A stretch of DNA of 64,000 nucleotides from Hordeum vulgare subsp. vulgare (GCF_904849725.1 NC_058519.1:183385703-183449702); one strand, 5' to 3'. Positions 34,797 to 48,384 are shown, counted from the stretch's first letter. Program-made: numbers and translations. Notes: generated by a model from the sequence alone, not told the origin.

Positions 34797-37700
34797 CAAC
34801 TCCAAGCAAAGCTTACCAAGGAGATCTCTACTTGTCCTCCCTTTGTGTTAATTGATAATGCTTGTACAACTAATCCTTGTTGTGAGCATGTACATCTTGT
34901 GGAGGAAAATGCCAAGTTAAAGGAGAAACTTGAGAAGGGCCTTGTGTCATGCATACAAGGTGAGAAGAGCCTGAACGACCTCTTGAGCACTCAAAAGGGT
35001 GTTGTAGGAAAGGAGGGGCTTGGACTTACCTCCAAGTCAAAAGGAAAAAGGAGGAACAGGAACAAACGATCTCCTACCCTCATGGACATCTTTGTCAAAG
35101 AGGGTGAAGGGACTCAGGAGGTGAATAGGAACAAGGTGGATGATGGTAACGTCAAGAAGGGCAAAACCATTCCTACTAACACAGCCGACAAACTCAATTC
35201 TTCTTATGTCTTATGTCGTGCTAGTGATGGGCATGTTTATGCCAAATTTGTTGGTTCCTACTATGAGTCCATTGAATGGGCTATCTGGGTTCCTAAGACC
35301 CTTATCTCTAACATGAAAGGACCCATTAAAAATGGGTACCTAAAACCAAGCCTTGATCTATTGCAGGAGTTTGCTTCCGGTGGGGTGTCATGGTTGCTCG
35401 ATAGTGGAGCAACAAATCATATGACCGGAAGCAAGGACTTAGTGGTGGATGTGCATCCTTCTCCATCTATGCCCACCCATGTCCAATTCGCCGATGCATC
35501 CTCGTCAAAGGTATTGGGATTTGGTAAGGTGGTCATCTCTCAAGAGTTATCTATTGAGAAGGTCATGCTTGTTGAGTCTCTTGCCTACAATTTACTTTCG
35601 GTTCGTCAACTTGCAATTATGGGTTTTTCCACATTCTTTAATCTTGATACTGTGGTCCTCCTATGGAGCAAGACTCTTAAAGTAGCCTATGTTGGATATG
35701 TCGAAAATGGTCTTTATGTGGTGAACTTCTCAAAGTGACCAACTAAGACCGCGACGTGTTTAATGGCTAAAGTTGATGTGGGCTGGCTTTGGCATCGCCG
35801 ACTAGCTCATGTCAATATGAGATCTTTGCAAAGTCTTCTAACAAGGGACCATATTCGTGGACTAACAAATGTGAGTTTTGCCAGAGATCATGCTTGCAGT
35901 GCCTGCATTGAAGGAAAGATTCATGAAACTGCTCATCGTCCAACGACTCTCATTTACACTAAGAGGCCATTAGAGCTCCTCCATATGGATCTTTTCGGCC
36001 CTCCATCATTTGATAGTCTTGGAGGCAGAAAGTACTGCTTGGTGATTGTTGATGACTACTCAAGATACACCTGGGTATATTTCTTCGAAAGGAAGAGTGA
36101 GACTCAACAAACTGTCATCAACTTTGCTAATGAAGCTCAACGTCAACATGAAGCAAAGATCTTGATGATTAGAATTGACAATGGCACCGAGTTCAAGAAC
36201 TACACCTTGGATGAGTTTCTACGTGATGAGGGAATAAAACATCAATATTCAGCACCATATACCCCTCAACAAAATGGCGTGGCAGAAAGGAAGAACCGGA
36301 CCTTGATAGACGCTGCAAGAACAATGATGGCGGAATTCAAATCTCCATATAACTTTTGGGCAGAGGCCATCAACACAGCATGTCATGCGTCCAATCAGCT
36401 CTATATCCGCAAAGGCTTGAACAAGAGTCCATATGATATCCTCACTGGAAACAAACCCAATCTCAAGTACTTCCGGGTATTCGGTTGTAAGTGTTTCATT
36501 CTCAAGAAAGGTGCACGTTTAGCTAAATTTGATTCTAGAGCACATGAGGGCATCTTTGTTGGTTATGCTACAAACTCTCATGCTTACCGTGTCCTCAACA
36601 AGTCCACCGGACTCATTGAGGAGACGTGCAACATGGAGTTTGATGAAAATAATGGCTCCCAAGTGGAGCAAAGTGGTCTTTGTGATGTAGATGATGAAAT
36701 TCCTCCCCAAGCCATAAGAAGAACGGGGATTGGTCAAATACTCCCCATTGAGGAACCCCTTGTGACCGAAGGAGAAGGACAATGCTCTACTCAAGTGGAG
36801 AGATCACCCCCACAAGCCCCACACGCTTCCGATGAACAAAGAGAAGACTCACAACAAGATGAACAAGCTCAAGGTCAAGATCAACTGCCCAACAATGATG
36901 GTGTGTCCCATGATATTCAAGCACTAACCGAAGATTCTGAACCTGCTCATGAGCAAGATTAAGTGCAACCACAAGATCCAGACCAAGTAGAAGCACAAGA
37001 TCAAGATCAAGAGCAACCACAAGTACAAGGACAAACAAGTGAACCTGCTCAAGTCAAAAGTCAAGATGATGAGGATATTGTCTCGCAATTCCCTTCTGCA
37101 GCACCAACAGCCGGTGCCAAGGGAGGTTCAAAACGCAAGGGCAAGCAAAGTAAACAAGTCGATGCTCCCCAGTTATCCAATGAAGAACTCTTGGAGCGTC
37201 GAGCATCCAAGATTGCGAACAAACTGAGGGTCAAGTCACATCTTATGAAGAATGTACTTGGCAGTTTGAAAAAGGGAGTATCCACCCGTCAACAAATTTG
37301 GAATTATTGTGAGCATCACGCGTTTGTTTTGTATTGTGAACCTCAGCAGGTACAGGAAGCGCTCGATGATGAGGATTGGCTTATGGCCATGCATGAAGAA
37401 CTTAACAACTTCGAGCGTAACCAAGTCTGGGATTTAGTGCCAAGACCAAAGGAGGAACATAATGTCATCGGGACCAAATGCATATTCAAAAACAAGCAAG
37501 ATGCCAATGGGAATGTGATTCGAAACAAGGCAAGATTGGTGGCTCAAGGCTACTCCCAAGTCGAGGGTATCGACTACGGTGAAACCTTTGCCCCTGTTGC
37601 TCGTCTAGAATCTATTCGCATGTTGCTTGCATTTGCTTCTCATCATAATTTCAAATTACAGCAAATGGATGTGAAAAGTGTCTTTCTTAATGGTCCGTTA

Positions 37701-38471
37701 AATGAGTTGGTCTATGTCAAACAACCCCCGGGATTCGAACATCCCAAGCTCCCCAATCATGTGTACAAACTTAATAAGGCACTCTATGGCCTTAAACAAG
37801 CCCCACGTGCGTGGTATGAGTATCTTACTGAGTTGTTACAAGATCGTGGGTTTGAAATTGGGAAGGTAGATCCCACTCTTTTTACTAAGAGGGTTAAAGG
37901 GGATTTGTTCATATGCCAACTATATGTTGATGATATTATTTTTGGTTCTCCTAACATTTCCTTCAATGAAGAATTTGCTGCACTAATGACCAAGAAATTT
38001 GAGAAGTCCATGATGGGAGAGTTGAAGTTCTTCCTCGGCTTCGAGATTAAACAAGGCCTAGAAGGGACTTTCATCAAACAAGCCAAATACACTCAAGACA
38101 TGCTCAAATGGTTCGAGCTTGAAGATGTCAAGCCGGTCAAGTTCCCCATGCCAACAAGATGCAAGCTTGACAGTGATCCCAATGGTAAAGCAGTGGATCA
38201 AAAGGTATATCGCTCCATTATTGGATCCCTCCTTTACCTTTGTGCATCTAGACCAGATATTATGTTGAGTGTAGGGATATGTGCACGGTTTCAATCCGCA
38301 CCAAAAGAAAGTCATTATATGGCTGTTAAGCGAATCTTTCGATATTTGGCTCATACCCCAAACTTTGGTCTATGGTATCCCAAAGGAGCAAACTTCAACC
38401 TAGTTGGCTATTGTGACTCAGATTGGGCAGGAGATTGTGTGGAGAGGAAGTCAACTTCTGTAGGATGCCAA
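34797..38471 (+). pseudogene. pol: Sirevirus pol: PR-IN-RT, interrupted in RNase H
   Basis: A single frame carries protease (WLLDSGATNHMTG, about 35,392), the integrase zinc finger (WHRRLAHVNM, about 35,790, to CSACIEGK), the integrase core (DLFGPPSF; DDYSRYTW; DNGTEF; PYTPQQNGVAERKNRT, about 36,258), an acidic Gln/Asp-rich linker (36,830-37,080) and RT with catalytic YVDD at 37,923-37,934. Stops occur at 35,736-35,738 (TGA) and 36,960-36,962 (TAA, probably from CAA). The gene is cut at 38,471 in the RNase H region (CDSDWAGD at about 38,412) by a BARE-1-type element and continues at 47,386. These enzymes would copy the RNA to cDNA and integrate it; this copy cannot. Confidence 0.88.
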
Positions 38472-40287
38472 TGTTGGAATTATGCCCTAGAGGCAATAAT
38501 AAATATAGTTATTATTATAATTCCTGTATCAAGATAATCGTTTATTATCCATGCTATAATTGTATTGAATGAAGACTTATATACATGTGTGGATACATAG
38601 ACAAAACACTGTCCCTAGCAAGCCTCTAGTTGGCTAGCCAGTTGATCAAAGATAGTCAAGGTCTTTTGACTATGTACAAGGTGTTGTTGCTTGATAACTA
38701 GATCACGTCATTAGGAGAATCATGTGATGGACTAGACCCAAACTAATAGATGTAGCATGTAGATCGTGTCATTTTGTCGCTACTGTTTTCTGCGTGTCAA
38801 GTATTTGTTCCTATGACCATGAGATCATATAACTCACTTACACTGGAGGAATGCTTTGTGTGTATCAAACGTCGCAAACGTAACTGGGTGACTATAAAGA
38901 TGCTCTACAGGTATCTCCGAAGGTGTTCGTTGAGTTAGTATGGATCGAGACTGGGATTTGTGACTCCGTATGACGGAGAGGTATCTTGGGGCCCACTCGG
39001 TAATACAACATCACACACAAGCCTTGCAAGCAATGTAACTTAGTGTAAGTTGCGGGATCTTGTATTACAGAACGAGTAAAGCGACTTGCCGGTAAACGAG
39101 ATTGAAATGGGTATGCGGATACTGACGATCGAATCTCGGGCAAGTAACATACCGAAGGACAAAGGGAATGACATACGGGATTATATGAATCCCTGGCACT
39201 GAGGTTCAAATGATAAGATCTTCGTAGAATATGTGGGATCCAATATGGGCATCCAGGTCCCGCTATTGGATATTGACCGAGGAGTCACTTGGGTCATGTC
39301 TACATAGTTCTCGAACCCGCAGGGTCTGCACACTTAAGGTTCGACGTTGTTTTATGCGTATTTGAGTTATATGGTTGGTTACCGAATGTTGTTCGGAGTC
39401 TCGGATGAGATCACGGACGTCACGAGGGTTTCCAGAATGGTCCGAAAACGAAGATTGATATATAGGATGACCTCATTTGATTATCGGAAGGTTTTCGGAG
39501 TTACCGGGAATGTACCGGGAATGACGAATGGGTTCCGGGTGTTCACCGGGGGGGCAGCCCACCCCGGGGAAGCCCATAGGCCTTGGGGGTGGCGCACCAG
39601 CCCTTGGTGGGCTGGTGAGACAGCCCAAGAAGGCCCTATGCTCCATAGATAGAAAATCAAAGAGAAAAGAAAAAAAAAGGAGGTGGGAAAGAAGAGAAGG
39701 ACTCCACCTTCCAATCCTACTTGGACTAGGATTGGAGGAGGACTCCTCCTCCCTTGGTGGCGCAGCCCTTGGGGCTCCTTGAGCCTCAAGGCAAGCCTCC
39801 CCTCCCCTCCTCCTATATATATGGAGCTATTAGGGCTGACTTGAGACGACTTTTGCCACGGCAGCCCGACCGCATACCTCCACGGTTTTACCTCTAGATC
39901 GCGTTTCTGCGGAGCTCGGGCGGAGCCCTGCTGAGATTAGATCACCACCAACCTCCGGAGCGCCGTCACGCAGCCGGAGAACTCATCTAACTCTCCGTCT
40001 CTCTTGCTGGATCAAGAAGGCCGAGATCATCGTCGAGCTGTACGTGTGCTGAACGCGGAGATGCCGTCCGTTCGGCACTAGATCGTGGGACGGTTCGTGG
40101 GACGGTTCGCGGGGCGGATCGAGGGACGTGAGGACGTTCCACTACATCAACTGCGTTTCTTAACGCTTCTACTGTGCGATCTACAAGGGTACGTAGATCG
40201 GAAATCCCCTCTCGTAGATGGACATCACCATGATAGGTCTTCGTGCGCGTAGGAAAATTTTTGTTTCCCATGCAACGTTCCCCAACA
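38472..40287 (+). repeat. 5' LTR of the BARE-1-type element
   Basis: 1,816 bp from TGTTGGAATTATG to GTTCCCCAACA. It contains a TATATATA stretch near 39,815 and a 12-bp repeat unit near 40,090 that the 3' LTR lacks. The primer-binding site TGGCATCATGAGC at 40,289-40,301 is a degenerate initiator-Met type. Confidence 0.92.
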
Positions 40288-41540
40288 GTGGCATCATGAG
40301 CTAGGTTCATGCGTAGATGTCTTATCGAGAAGGACACAAAAGTTTTTGTGGGTGGTGATGTGCGTTTTTCTGCCCTCCTTAGTCTTTTCTTGATCCCGCG
40401 GTATTGTTGGATCGAAGCGGCTCGGACCGACATTACTCGTAAGCTTACGAGAGACTGGTTTCATCGCTACGAGTAACTCCGTTGCTCAAAGATGACCGGC
40501 GAGTGTCGGTTTCTCCAACTTTAGTTGAATCGGATTTGACCGAGGAGGTCCTTGGATAAGGTTAAATAGCAATTCATATATCTCCATTGTGGTGTTTGCG
40601 TAAGTAAGATGCGATCCTACTAGATACCCATGGTCACCACGTAAAACATGCAACAACAAATTAGAGGACGTCTAACTTGTTTTTGCAGGGTATGCTTATG
40701 ATGTGATATGGCCAACGATGTGATGTAATATATTGGATGTATGAGATGATCATGTTGTAATAGATAATATCGACTTGCATGTCGATGGTACGGCAACCGG
40801 CAGGAGCCATAGGGTTGTCTTTAAACTAACGTTTGTGCTTGCAGATGCGTTTACTATTTTTCTAGGATGTAGCTTTAGTAGTAATAGCATGAGTAGCACG
40901 ACAACCCCGATGGCGACATGTTAATGGAGATCATGGTGTGGCGCCGGTGACAAGAAGATCGTGCCGGTACTTTGGTGATGGAGATCAAGGAGCACATGAT
41001 GATGGCCATATCATGTCACTTATGAATTGCATGTGATGTTAATCCTTTTATGCACCTTATTTTGCTTATAACGACGGTAGCATTATGATATGATCTCTCA
41101 ATAAAATTTCAAGACGAAATTGTGTTCTCCCCGACTGTGCACCGTTGCTACAGTTCGTCGTTTCGAGACACCACGTGATGATCGGGTGTGATAGACTCAA
41201 TGTTCACATACAACGGGTGCAAAACAGTTGCACACGCGGAACACTCGGGTTAAGCTTGACGAGCCTAGCATGTGCAGACATGGCCTCGGAACACATGAGA
41301 CCGAAAGGTCGATCATGAATCATATAGTTGATATGATTAGCATAGGGATGCTTACCACTGAAACTATACTCAACTCACGTGATGATTGGACTTGAGCTAG
41401 TGTAAGTGGGTCATGAACCACTCAAATGACTAGGGAGATGTATTTTTGAGTGGGAGTTTAGCAAATAATTTGATTAAGTTAAACTCTAATTATCTTGAAC
41501 ATAGTCTAAGTCCACTTTGAATATATTTGTGTTGTAGATC
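40288..41540 (+). other. Untranslated leader of the BARE-1-type element
   Basis: About 1.25 kb between the 5' LTR and the polyprotein ATG, starting with the primer-binding site. No believable coding sequence. A long leader here is normal for BARE-1, where packaging and dimerisation signals are placed. Confidence 0.7.
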
Positions 41541-44500
41541 ATGGCTCACGCGACAGTCACCCTGAATTTTAATACGTTCCTAAAGAAAGCTAAGTTGAAA
41601 GATGATGGAAGCAACTTTGTAGACTGGGCTCGCAATCTTAAGTTGATCCTACAAGCTGGGAAGAAGGATTATGTCCTTAATGCTGCGCTAGGAGATGAAC
41701 CACCCGCTACGGCTGACCAAGATGTTAAGAATGCTTGGTTAACACGTAAGGAGGACTACTCAGTAGTTCAATGTGCAGTCTTGTATGGCTTAGAGCCGGG
41801 ACTTCAACGTCGCTTTGAGCGTCATGGAGCATATGAGATATTCCAGGAGTTGAAGTTTATCTTTCAAAAGAACGCCCGGATCGAGAGGTATGAGACCTCC
41901 GATAAATTCTATGCTTGCAAGATGGAGGAGAATTCGTCTGTCCGTGAACATGTGCTCAAAATGTCTGGGTACTCAAACCGTCTAGCTGAGCTGGGGATTG
42001 AACTCCCGCAAGAGGCTATCACTGACAGAATTCTTCAATCACTGTCGCCAAGCTATAAGGGCTTTGTGTTGAACTACAACATGCAAGGGATGAACAAGTC
42101 ACCGGGCGAGTTGTTTGCGATGCTGAAAGTCGCAGAGTCTGAACTCCGTAAAGAGCATCAAGTGTTGATGGTGAATAAGACCACTAGTTTCAAGAGAAAC
42201 GGCAAAGGGAAGAAGGGTAATTCAAAGAAGAGCGGCAAGCCTGTTTCCAATCCGACGAAGAAACCCAAAGCTGGACCTAAGCCTGAAACAGAGTGCTACT
42301 ATTGCAAGGGTATGGGTCACTGGAAGCACAACTGCCCCAAGTATCTGGCTGATAAGAAGGCGGCCAAAGAAAAATCAGGTATATTTGATATACATGTTAT
42401 TGATGTGTACTTAACCGGCTCTCGTAGTAGTGCCTGGGTATTCGATACCGGTTCTGTTGCTCATATTTGCAACTCGAAACAGGAACTGCGGAATAGGCGA
42501 AGGCTGGCGAAAGATGAAGTGACGATGCGCGTAGGAAATGGTTCCAAGGTTGATGCAATCGCCGTCGGCACAGTTTCACTTCAGTTACCATCAGGATTAG
42601 TTATGAACTTGAATAATTGTTATTTAGTGCCTGCGTTGAGCATGAACATTATATCTGGATCTTGTTTATTGCGAGACGGTTACTCTTTTAAGTCAGAGAA
42701 TAATGGTTGTTCTATTTCTATGAGTAACATCTTTTATGGTCATGCACCCAATGTGAGAGGATTGTTCATATTGAATCTTGATAGTGATAATACACATATA
42801 CATAACATTGAGACCAAAAGAGTTAGAGTTAACAATGATAGCGCCATGTTTTTGTGGCACTGCCGCTTAGGTCATATTGGTGTAAAGCGCATGAAGAAAC
42901 TCCATACCGATGGACTTTTGGAGTCACTTGACTTTGATTCACTTGACACGTGCGAACCATGCCTCATGGGCAAGATGACTAAAACTCTGTTCTCCGGAAC
43001 AATGGAGCGTGTCAGTGACTTGTTGGAAATCATACATACCGATGTGTGCGGTCCGATGAGCGTGGAGGCACGCAGTGGATATCGTTATTTTCTCACCTTC
43101 ACTGACGATTTGAGTAGATATGGTTATGTCTACTTAATGAAGCACAACTCTGAAACATTTGAAAAGTTCAAGCAATTTCAGAGTGAAGTTGAAAATCATC
43201 GTAACAAGAAGATCAAGTTCCTACGGTCTGATCGTGGGGGTGAATATCTGAGTTTCGAGTTTGGTGCTCACTTAAGACAATGTGGAATTGTTTCACAGTC
43301 GACACCGCCTGGAACACCACAGCATAATGGTGTGTCCGAACATCGTAATCGTAATTTATTAAAGATGGTGCGATCTATGATGTCTCTTACTGATTTGCCG
43401 TTATCGTTTTGGGGTTATGCATTAGACACAGCTGCATTCACTTTAAATAGGGCACCATCAAAATCCGTTGAGACGACACCATATGGACTGTGGTATGGCA
43501 AAAGGCCAAAGTTGTCGTTTCTTAAAGTTTGGGGATGTGATGCTTATGTCAAAAAGCTTCAGCCTGAAAAGCTGGAACCCAAAGCGGAAAAGTGCATCTT
43601 CATAGGTTACCCAAAAGAGACAGTTGGGTACACCTTCTATCTCAAATCCGAGGGCGAAGTGTTTGTTGCTAAAAACGGAGCTTTTCTCGAGAAGGAGTTT
43701 CTCTCGAGAGAATTGAGTGGGAGGAAGATAGAACTTGATGAGGTTGTCGAACCTCTCATCCCTCTGGATGGTGGCGCAGGGCAAGGGGAAACCCCTGTCG
43801 TTGCGACGCCGGTTGAGGAGGAAGTTAATGATGATGATCATGAAACTCCGGTTCAAGTTCCTATCGAACCATGCAGGTTGACGAGACCACGTGCTGCTCC
43901 AGAGTGGTACGGTAATCCCATTTTGTCAATCATGTTGTTAGACAACAATGAACCTGCAAATTATGAAGAAGCAATGGTGGGCCCAGATTCCAACAAATGG
44001 CTGGAGGCCATGAAGTCCGAGATAGGATCCATGTATGAAAACAAGGTGTGGACTTTGGAAGTACTACTTGAGGGCCGCAAGGCTATTCAGAACAAATGGA
44101 TCTTTAAGAAGAAGACGGACGCTGACGGCAATGTGACCATTTATAAAGCTCGACTTGTGGCAAAGGGTTTTTCACAAGTTCATGGAGTTGACTACGATGA
44201 GACATTCTCACCCGTAGCGATGCTTAAGTCCGTCAGAATCATGTTAGCAATAGCTGCATTTTTCGATTATGAAATCTGGTAGATGGATGTCAAAACGGCG
44301 TTCCTTAACGGTTTCCTTAAGGAAGAGTTGTATATGATGCAACCCGAAGGTTTTGTCAATCCTAAAAATGCTAACAAGGTATGCAAGCTCCAGCGATCCA
44401 TTTATGGACTGGTGCAAGCATCTCGTAGTTGGAATAAATGCTTTGATGAGGTGATCAAAGCATTTGGGTTTATACAAGTGGTTGGAGAATCTTGTATTTA

Positions 44501-45524
44501 CAAGAAAGTGAGTGGGAGCTCTGTGGCGTTTCTAATATTATATGTGGATGACATATTACTGATTGGAAACAACGTAGAGTTTTTGGAGAGCATAAAGGAT
44601 TACTTGAATAAAAGTTTCTCTATGAAGGACCTAGGAGAAGCTGCTTACATTCTAGGCATTAAGATCTATAGGGATAGATCGAAACGCCTGATAGGACTTT
44701 CACAAAGCACATACCTTGATAAAGTTTTGAAGAGGTTCAAAATGGAACAGTCCAAGAAAGGGTTCTTGCCAGTTTTACAAGGTACGAGATTGAGTAAGAC
44801 TCAGTGCCCAGCAACTGATAAAGATAGAGAGCATATGAGCACCGTCCCCTATGCTTCAGCCATAGGATCTATCATCTATGCAATGTTGTGCACTAGACCG
44901 GACGTTAGCCTGGCCATAAGTATGGCAGGCAGGTTCCAGAGTAATCCAGGAGTGGATCACTGGACGGCGGTCAAGAATATCCTGAAGTACCTAAAAAGGA
45001 CTAAGGAGATGTTTCTCGTGTATGGAGGTGACGAAGAGCTCGTCGTAAAGGGTTACGTCGATGCAAGCTTTGACCCAGTTCCGGACGACTCTAAGTCGCA
45101 GACTTGATACGTATTTATTCTTAATGGGGGTGCGGTAAGCTGGTGCAGTTCCAAGCAAAGTGTCGTAGCTGATTCTACATGTGAAGCGGAGTACATGGCT
45201 GCCTCGGAGGCGGCTAAGGAGGGTGTCTGGATGAAGCATTTCATGACGGATCTTGGAGTGGTGCCAAGCGCACTGAATCCAATAACCTTGTTCTGTGACA
45301 ACACGGGTGCCATTGCCTTAGCAAAGGAACCACGGTTTCATAAGAAGACCAGACACATCAAATGACGCTTCAACCTCATCCGCGACTACGTCGAAGGGGA
45401 GGACGTAAATATATGCAAAGTGCACACGGATCTGAATGTAGCAGACCCGCCGACTAAACCTCTTCCACGGGCAAAGCATGATCAACACCAGAACTGTATG
45501 CGTGTTAGATTTATTACAATGTAA
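41541..45524 (+). pseudogene. gag-pol: BARE-1-type gag-pol polyprotein with three nonsense codons
   Basis: One frame of 1,328 codons, no frameshift. Domains: capsid (LNFNTFLKKAKL at the N-terminus), CCHC knuckle CYYCKGMGHWKHNC (residues about 252-265), protease VFDTGSVAHIC (about 300), integrase zinc finger HCRLGHIGVKRM (about 440) and core DVCGPM to GTPQHNGVSEHRNRN, RT with YVDDILLIG at 44,541, RNase H with CEAEYMAA and DNTGAIALAKEP. Stops are TAG at 44,280-44,282 (where the family has CAG), TGA at 45,105-45,107 and TGA at 45,363-45,365 (from CGA in the family). The CAG and CGA losses are C-to-T changes typical of methylated DNA. The start at 41,541 matches the conserved N-terminus. Confidence 0.92.
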
Positions 45525-45560
45525 TTCGCATGGTGATGTGAGGGCTAGATTATTGACTCT

Positions 45561-45576
45561 AGTGCAAGTGGGAGAC
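45561..45576 (+). other. Polypurine tract of the BARE-1-type element
   Basis: AGTGCAAGTGGGAGAC directly precedes the 3' LTR start. Confidence 0.7.
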
Positions 45577-47380
45577 TGTTGGAATTATGCCCTAGAGGCA
45601 ATAATAAATATAGTTATTATTATAATTCCTGTATCAAGATAATCGTTTATTATCCATGCTATAATTGTATTGAATGAAGGCTTATATACATGTGTGGATA
45701 CATAGACAAAACACTGTCCCTAGCAAGCCTCTAGTTGGCTAGCCAGTTGATCAAAGATAGTCAGGGTCTTCTGACTATGTACAAGGTGTTGTTGCTTGAT
45801 AACTGGATCACGTCATTAGGAGAATCACGTGATGGACTAGACCCAAACTAATAGACGTAGCATGTAGATCGTGTCATTTTGTTGCTACTGTTTTCTGCGT
45901 GTCAAGTATTTGTTCCTATGACCATGAGATCATATAACTCACTGACACCGGAGGAATGCTTTGTGTGTATCAAACGTCGCAAACGTAACTGGGTGACTAT
46001 AAATATGCTCTACAGGTATCTCCGAAGGTGTTCGTTGAGTTAGTATGGATCGAGACTGGGATTTGTCACTCCGTATGACGGAGAGGTATCTTGGGGCCCA
46101 CTCGGTAATACAACATCACACACAAGCCTTGCAAGCAATGTAACTTAGTGTAAGTTGCGGGATCTTGTATTATGGAACGAGTAAAGAGACTTGCCGGTAA
46201 ACGAGATTGAAATGGGTATGCGGATACTGAGGATCGAATCTCGGGCAAGTAATATACCGAAGGACAAAGGGAATGACATACGGGATTATATGAATCCCTG
46301 GCACTGAGGTTCAAACGATAAGATCTTCGTAGAATATGTGGGATCCAATATGGGCATCCAGGTCCCGCTATTGGATATTGACCGAGGAGTCACTCGGGTC
46401 ATGTCTACATAGTTCTCGAACCCGCAGGGTCTGCACACTTAAGGTTCGACGTTGTTTTCTGCGTATTTGAGTTATATGGTTGGTTACCGAATGTTGTTCG
46501 GAGTCCCGGATGAGATCACGGACGTCACGAGGGTTTCCGGAATGGTCCGGAAACGAAGATTGATATATAGGATGACCTCATTTGATTACCGGAAGGTTTT
46601 CGGAGTTACCGGGAATGTACCGGGAATGACGAATGGGTTCCGGGTGTTCACCGGGGGGGCAGCCCACCCCGGGGAAGCCCATAGGCCTTGGGGGTGGCGC
46701 ACCAGCCCTTGGTGGGCTGGTGAAACAGCCCAAGAAGGCCCTATGCGCGATAGATAGAAAATCAAAGAGAAAAGAAAAAAAAGGAGGTGGGAAAGAAGAG
46801 AAGGACTCCACCTTCCAATCCTAGTTGGACTAGGATTGGAGGAGGACTCATCCTCCCTTGGTGGCGCAGCCCTTGGGGCTCCTTGAGCCTCAAGGCAAGC
46901 CTCCCCTCCCCTCCTCCTATATATATGGAGCTATTAGGGCTGATTTGAGACGACTTTTGCCACGGCAGCCCGACCACATACCTCCACGGTTTTACCTCTT
47001 GATCGCGTTTCTGTGGAGCTCGGGCGGAGCCCAGTTGAGATTAGATCACCACCAACCTCCGGAGCGCCGTCACGCAGCCGGAGAACTCATCTACCTCTCC
47101 GTCTCTCTTGCTGGTATCAAGAAGGCCGAGATCATCGTCGAGCTGTACGTGTGCTGAACGCGGAGGTGCCGTCCGTTCGGCACTAGATCGTGGGACGGTT
47201 CGCGGGGCGGATCGAGGGACGTGAGGACGTTCCACTACATCAACCGCGTTTCTTAACGCTTCTGCTGTGCGATCTACAAGGGTACGTAAATCGGAAATCC
47301 CCTCTCGTAGATGGACATCATCATGATAGGTCTTCGTGCGCGTAGGAAATTTTTTGTTTCCCATGCGACGTTCCCCAACA
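45577..47380 (+). repeat. 3' LTR of the BARE-1-type element
   Basis: 1,804 bp, TGTTGGAATTATG to GTTCCCCAACA, colinear with the 5' LTR with roughly 2% substitutions and three indels. It is followed directly by the target duplication GCCAA. Confidence 0.92.
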
Positions 47381-47385
47381 GCCAA

Positions 47386-47790
47386 TTCCTTGGTCGTTCC
47401 CTCGTAAGTTGGTCTTCAAAGAAGCAGAATTGTGTCTCACTATCATCCACCGAAGCTGAGTATGTAGAAGCTGCAAGTTGTTGTGCACAATTGCTATGGA
47501 TGAGGCAAACTTTAAAGGATTACGATGTCATTTGTGACAAAGTGCCTCTTCTATGTGACAATCAAAGTGCTATCAAGATTTCCCTCAACCCAGTGCAACA
47601 TAGCAAGACCAAACATATTGATATTCGCCATCACTTCATTCATGAACATATCAAGCTTGGTGATATTGAGGTTCACTTCATCCACACTGAAGAGCAACTT
47701 GCAGATATTTTCACTAAGCCCCTAGATGAAGCAAGGTTCCGGGAGTTAAGGCATGAGCTAAATATCATTGATTCAAGTAATGTGGATTGA
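47386..47790 (+). pseudogene. pol: RNase H end of the Sirevirus pol
   Basis: The Sirevirus frame resumes right after the duplicated GCCAA. It encodes the rest of copia RNase H: LVSWSSKKQNCVSLSSTEAE, then LLCDNQSAIKI, KTKHIDIRHHF and QLADIFTKPLD, ending at a TGA at 47,788-47,790. No stop lies in this segment. Its separation from the RT half is entirely due to the BARE-1-type insertion. Confidence 0.9.
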
Positions 47791-48164
47791 AGCTAGGCAC
47801 CTTGCACCTCACTATACATTCGATCTTGGTCTAGATGTAGGCATGTACATAGGGGGAGTGTTGTTCTCTCAATGAACTCTTCCTCCCCCCATTATTCATA
47901 AATTGATCACTTTAGCCATTACCAAATGGCACTTGTGCTTCAAAGACGAGCGTTGGTCATGAACCCAAGGATAATTCTTCGCGGTGTCATACCTTTGTCT
48001 CAAACATAGGTGGCCTCGGCCACCGCCCCCACCTTTCTCTCATATGGAAGAAAGAATACAAAATGACAAGTCAGTATATCTTGCTGATGTTGTCTTCTTA
48101 TTTTCACTGACTTGTCGTATTGCCGTCGTCTTTCTCATCTCCTATGTCTCGTTGTGTCGTTTGC
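47791..48164 (+). other. Spacer between Sirevirus pol and the additional ORF
   Basis: About 370 bp without coding potential. It contains a purine run (CATAGGGGGAGTG near 47,848-47,860) resembling a polypurine tract, but no LTR start of the right kind follows it. Confidence 0.5.
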
Positions 48165-48358
48165 AGCGATACTACCGCCAGGGGTAGTGGTACTACCGCC
48201 AGGACCCTAGCGGTACTACTGCTAGGGATAGCGGTACTACCGCCAGGACCCCAGTCTACCACGACCTGCCTAGGAGTTTTTAGGGCTGTCTCAAGGGGGA
48301 GCGATACTACCGCCAGGGGGAGCGGTACCACCGCCAGGACTCGAGCGGTACTACCGCT
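48165..48358 (+). repeat. Internal palindrome array upstream of the additional ORF
   Basis: Seven copies of AGCGGTACTACCGCC/T or one- to two-base variants, at 48,165, 48,186, 48,209, 48,230, 48,300, 48,321 and 48,344 (15 bp each), spaced about 21-23 bp within clusters. All have a central C, so each is the reverse complement of the LTR unit, which has a central G. The array ends 19 bp before a TATA box. Confidence 0.88.
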
Positions 48359-48376
48359 GGCCCGTACCCCTTGGGC

Positions 48377-48384
48377 TATATAAA
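48377..48384 (+). promoter_or_regulatory. TATA box for the Sirevirus additional ORF
   Basis: TATATAAA follows the palindrome array directly, as the LTR TATA follows the LTR array. A CT-rich leader of about 130 bp leads to the ATG at 48,540. Promoter activity is inferred. Confidence 0.55.

Larger units (their letters stand above)
38472..47380 (+). mobile_element. BARE-1/WIS/Angela-type Ty1/copia retrotransposon, complete
   Basis: 8,909 bp with 1.8-kb LTRs, gag-pol and perfect 5-bp target duplications GCCAA (38,467-38,471 and 47,381-47,385). The LTR start TGTTGGAATTATGCCC and the polyprotein match the BARE-1/WIS/Angela group, the most abundant copia elements of Triticeae; BARE-1 fits best from memory. 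It inserted in the RNase H region of the Sirevirus. My hand count of about 42 substitutions over about 1.8 kb between LTRs (around 2.3%) suggests an age just under one million years at 1.3e-8 per site per year. The polyprotein has three nonsense codons. Confidence 0.93.

Noticed and set aside
47848..47870. Purine run followed by TGTTG as the Sirevirus PPT and 3' LTR start
   Set aside because: The following sequence does not resemble the 5' LTR at 31,108, and the AORF with its promoter block lies beyond it.
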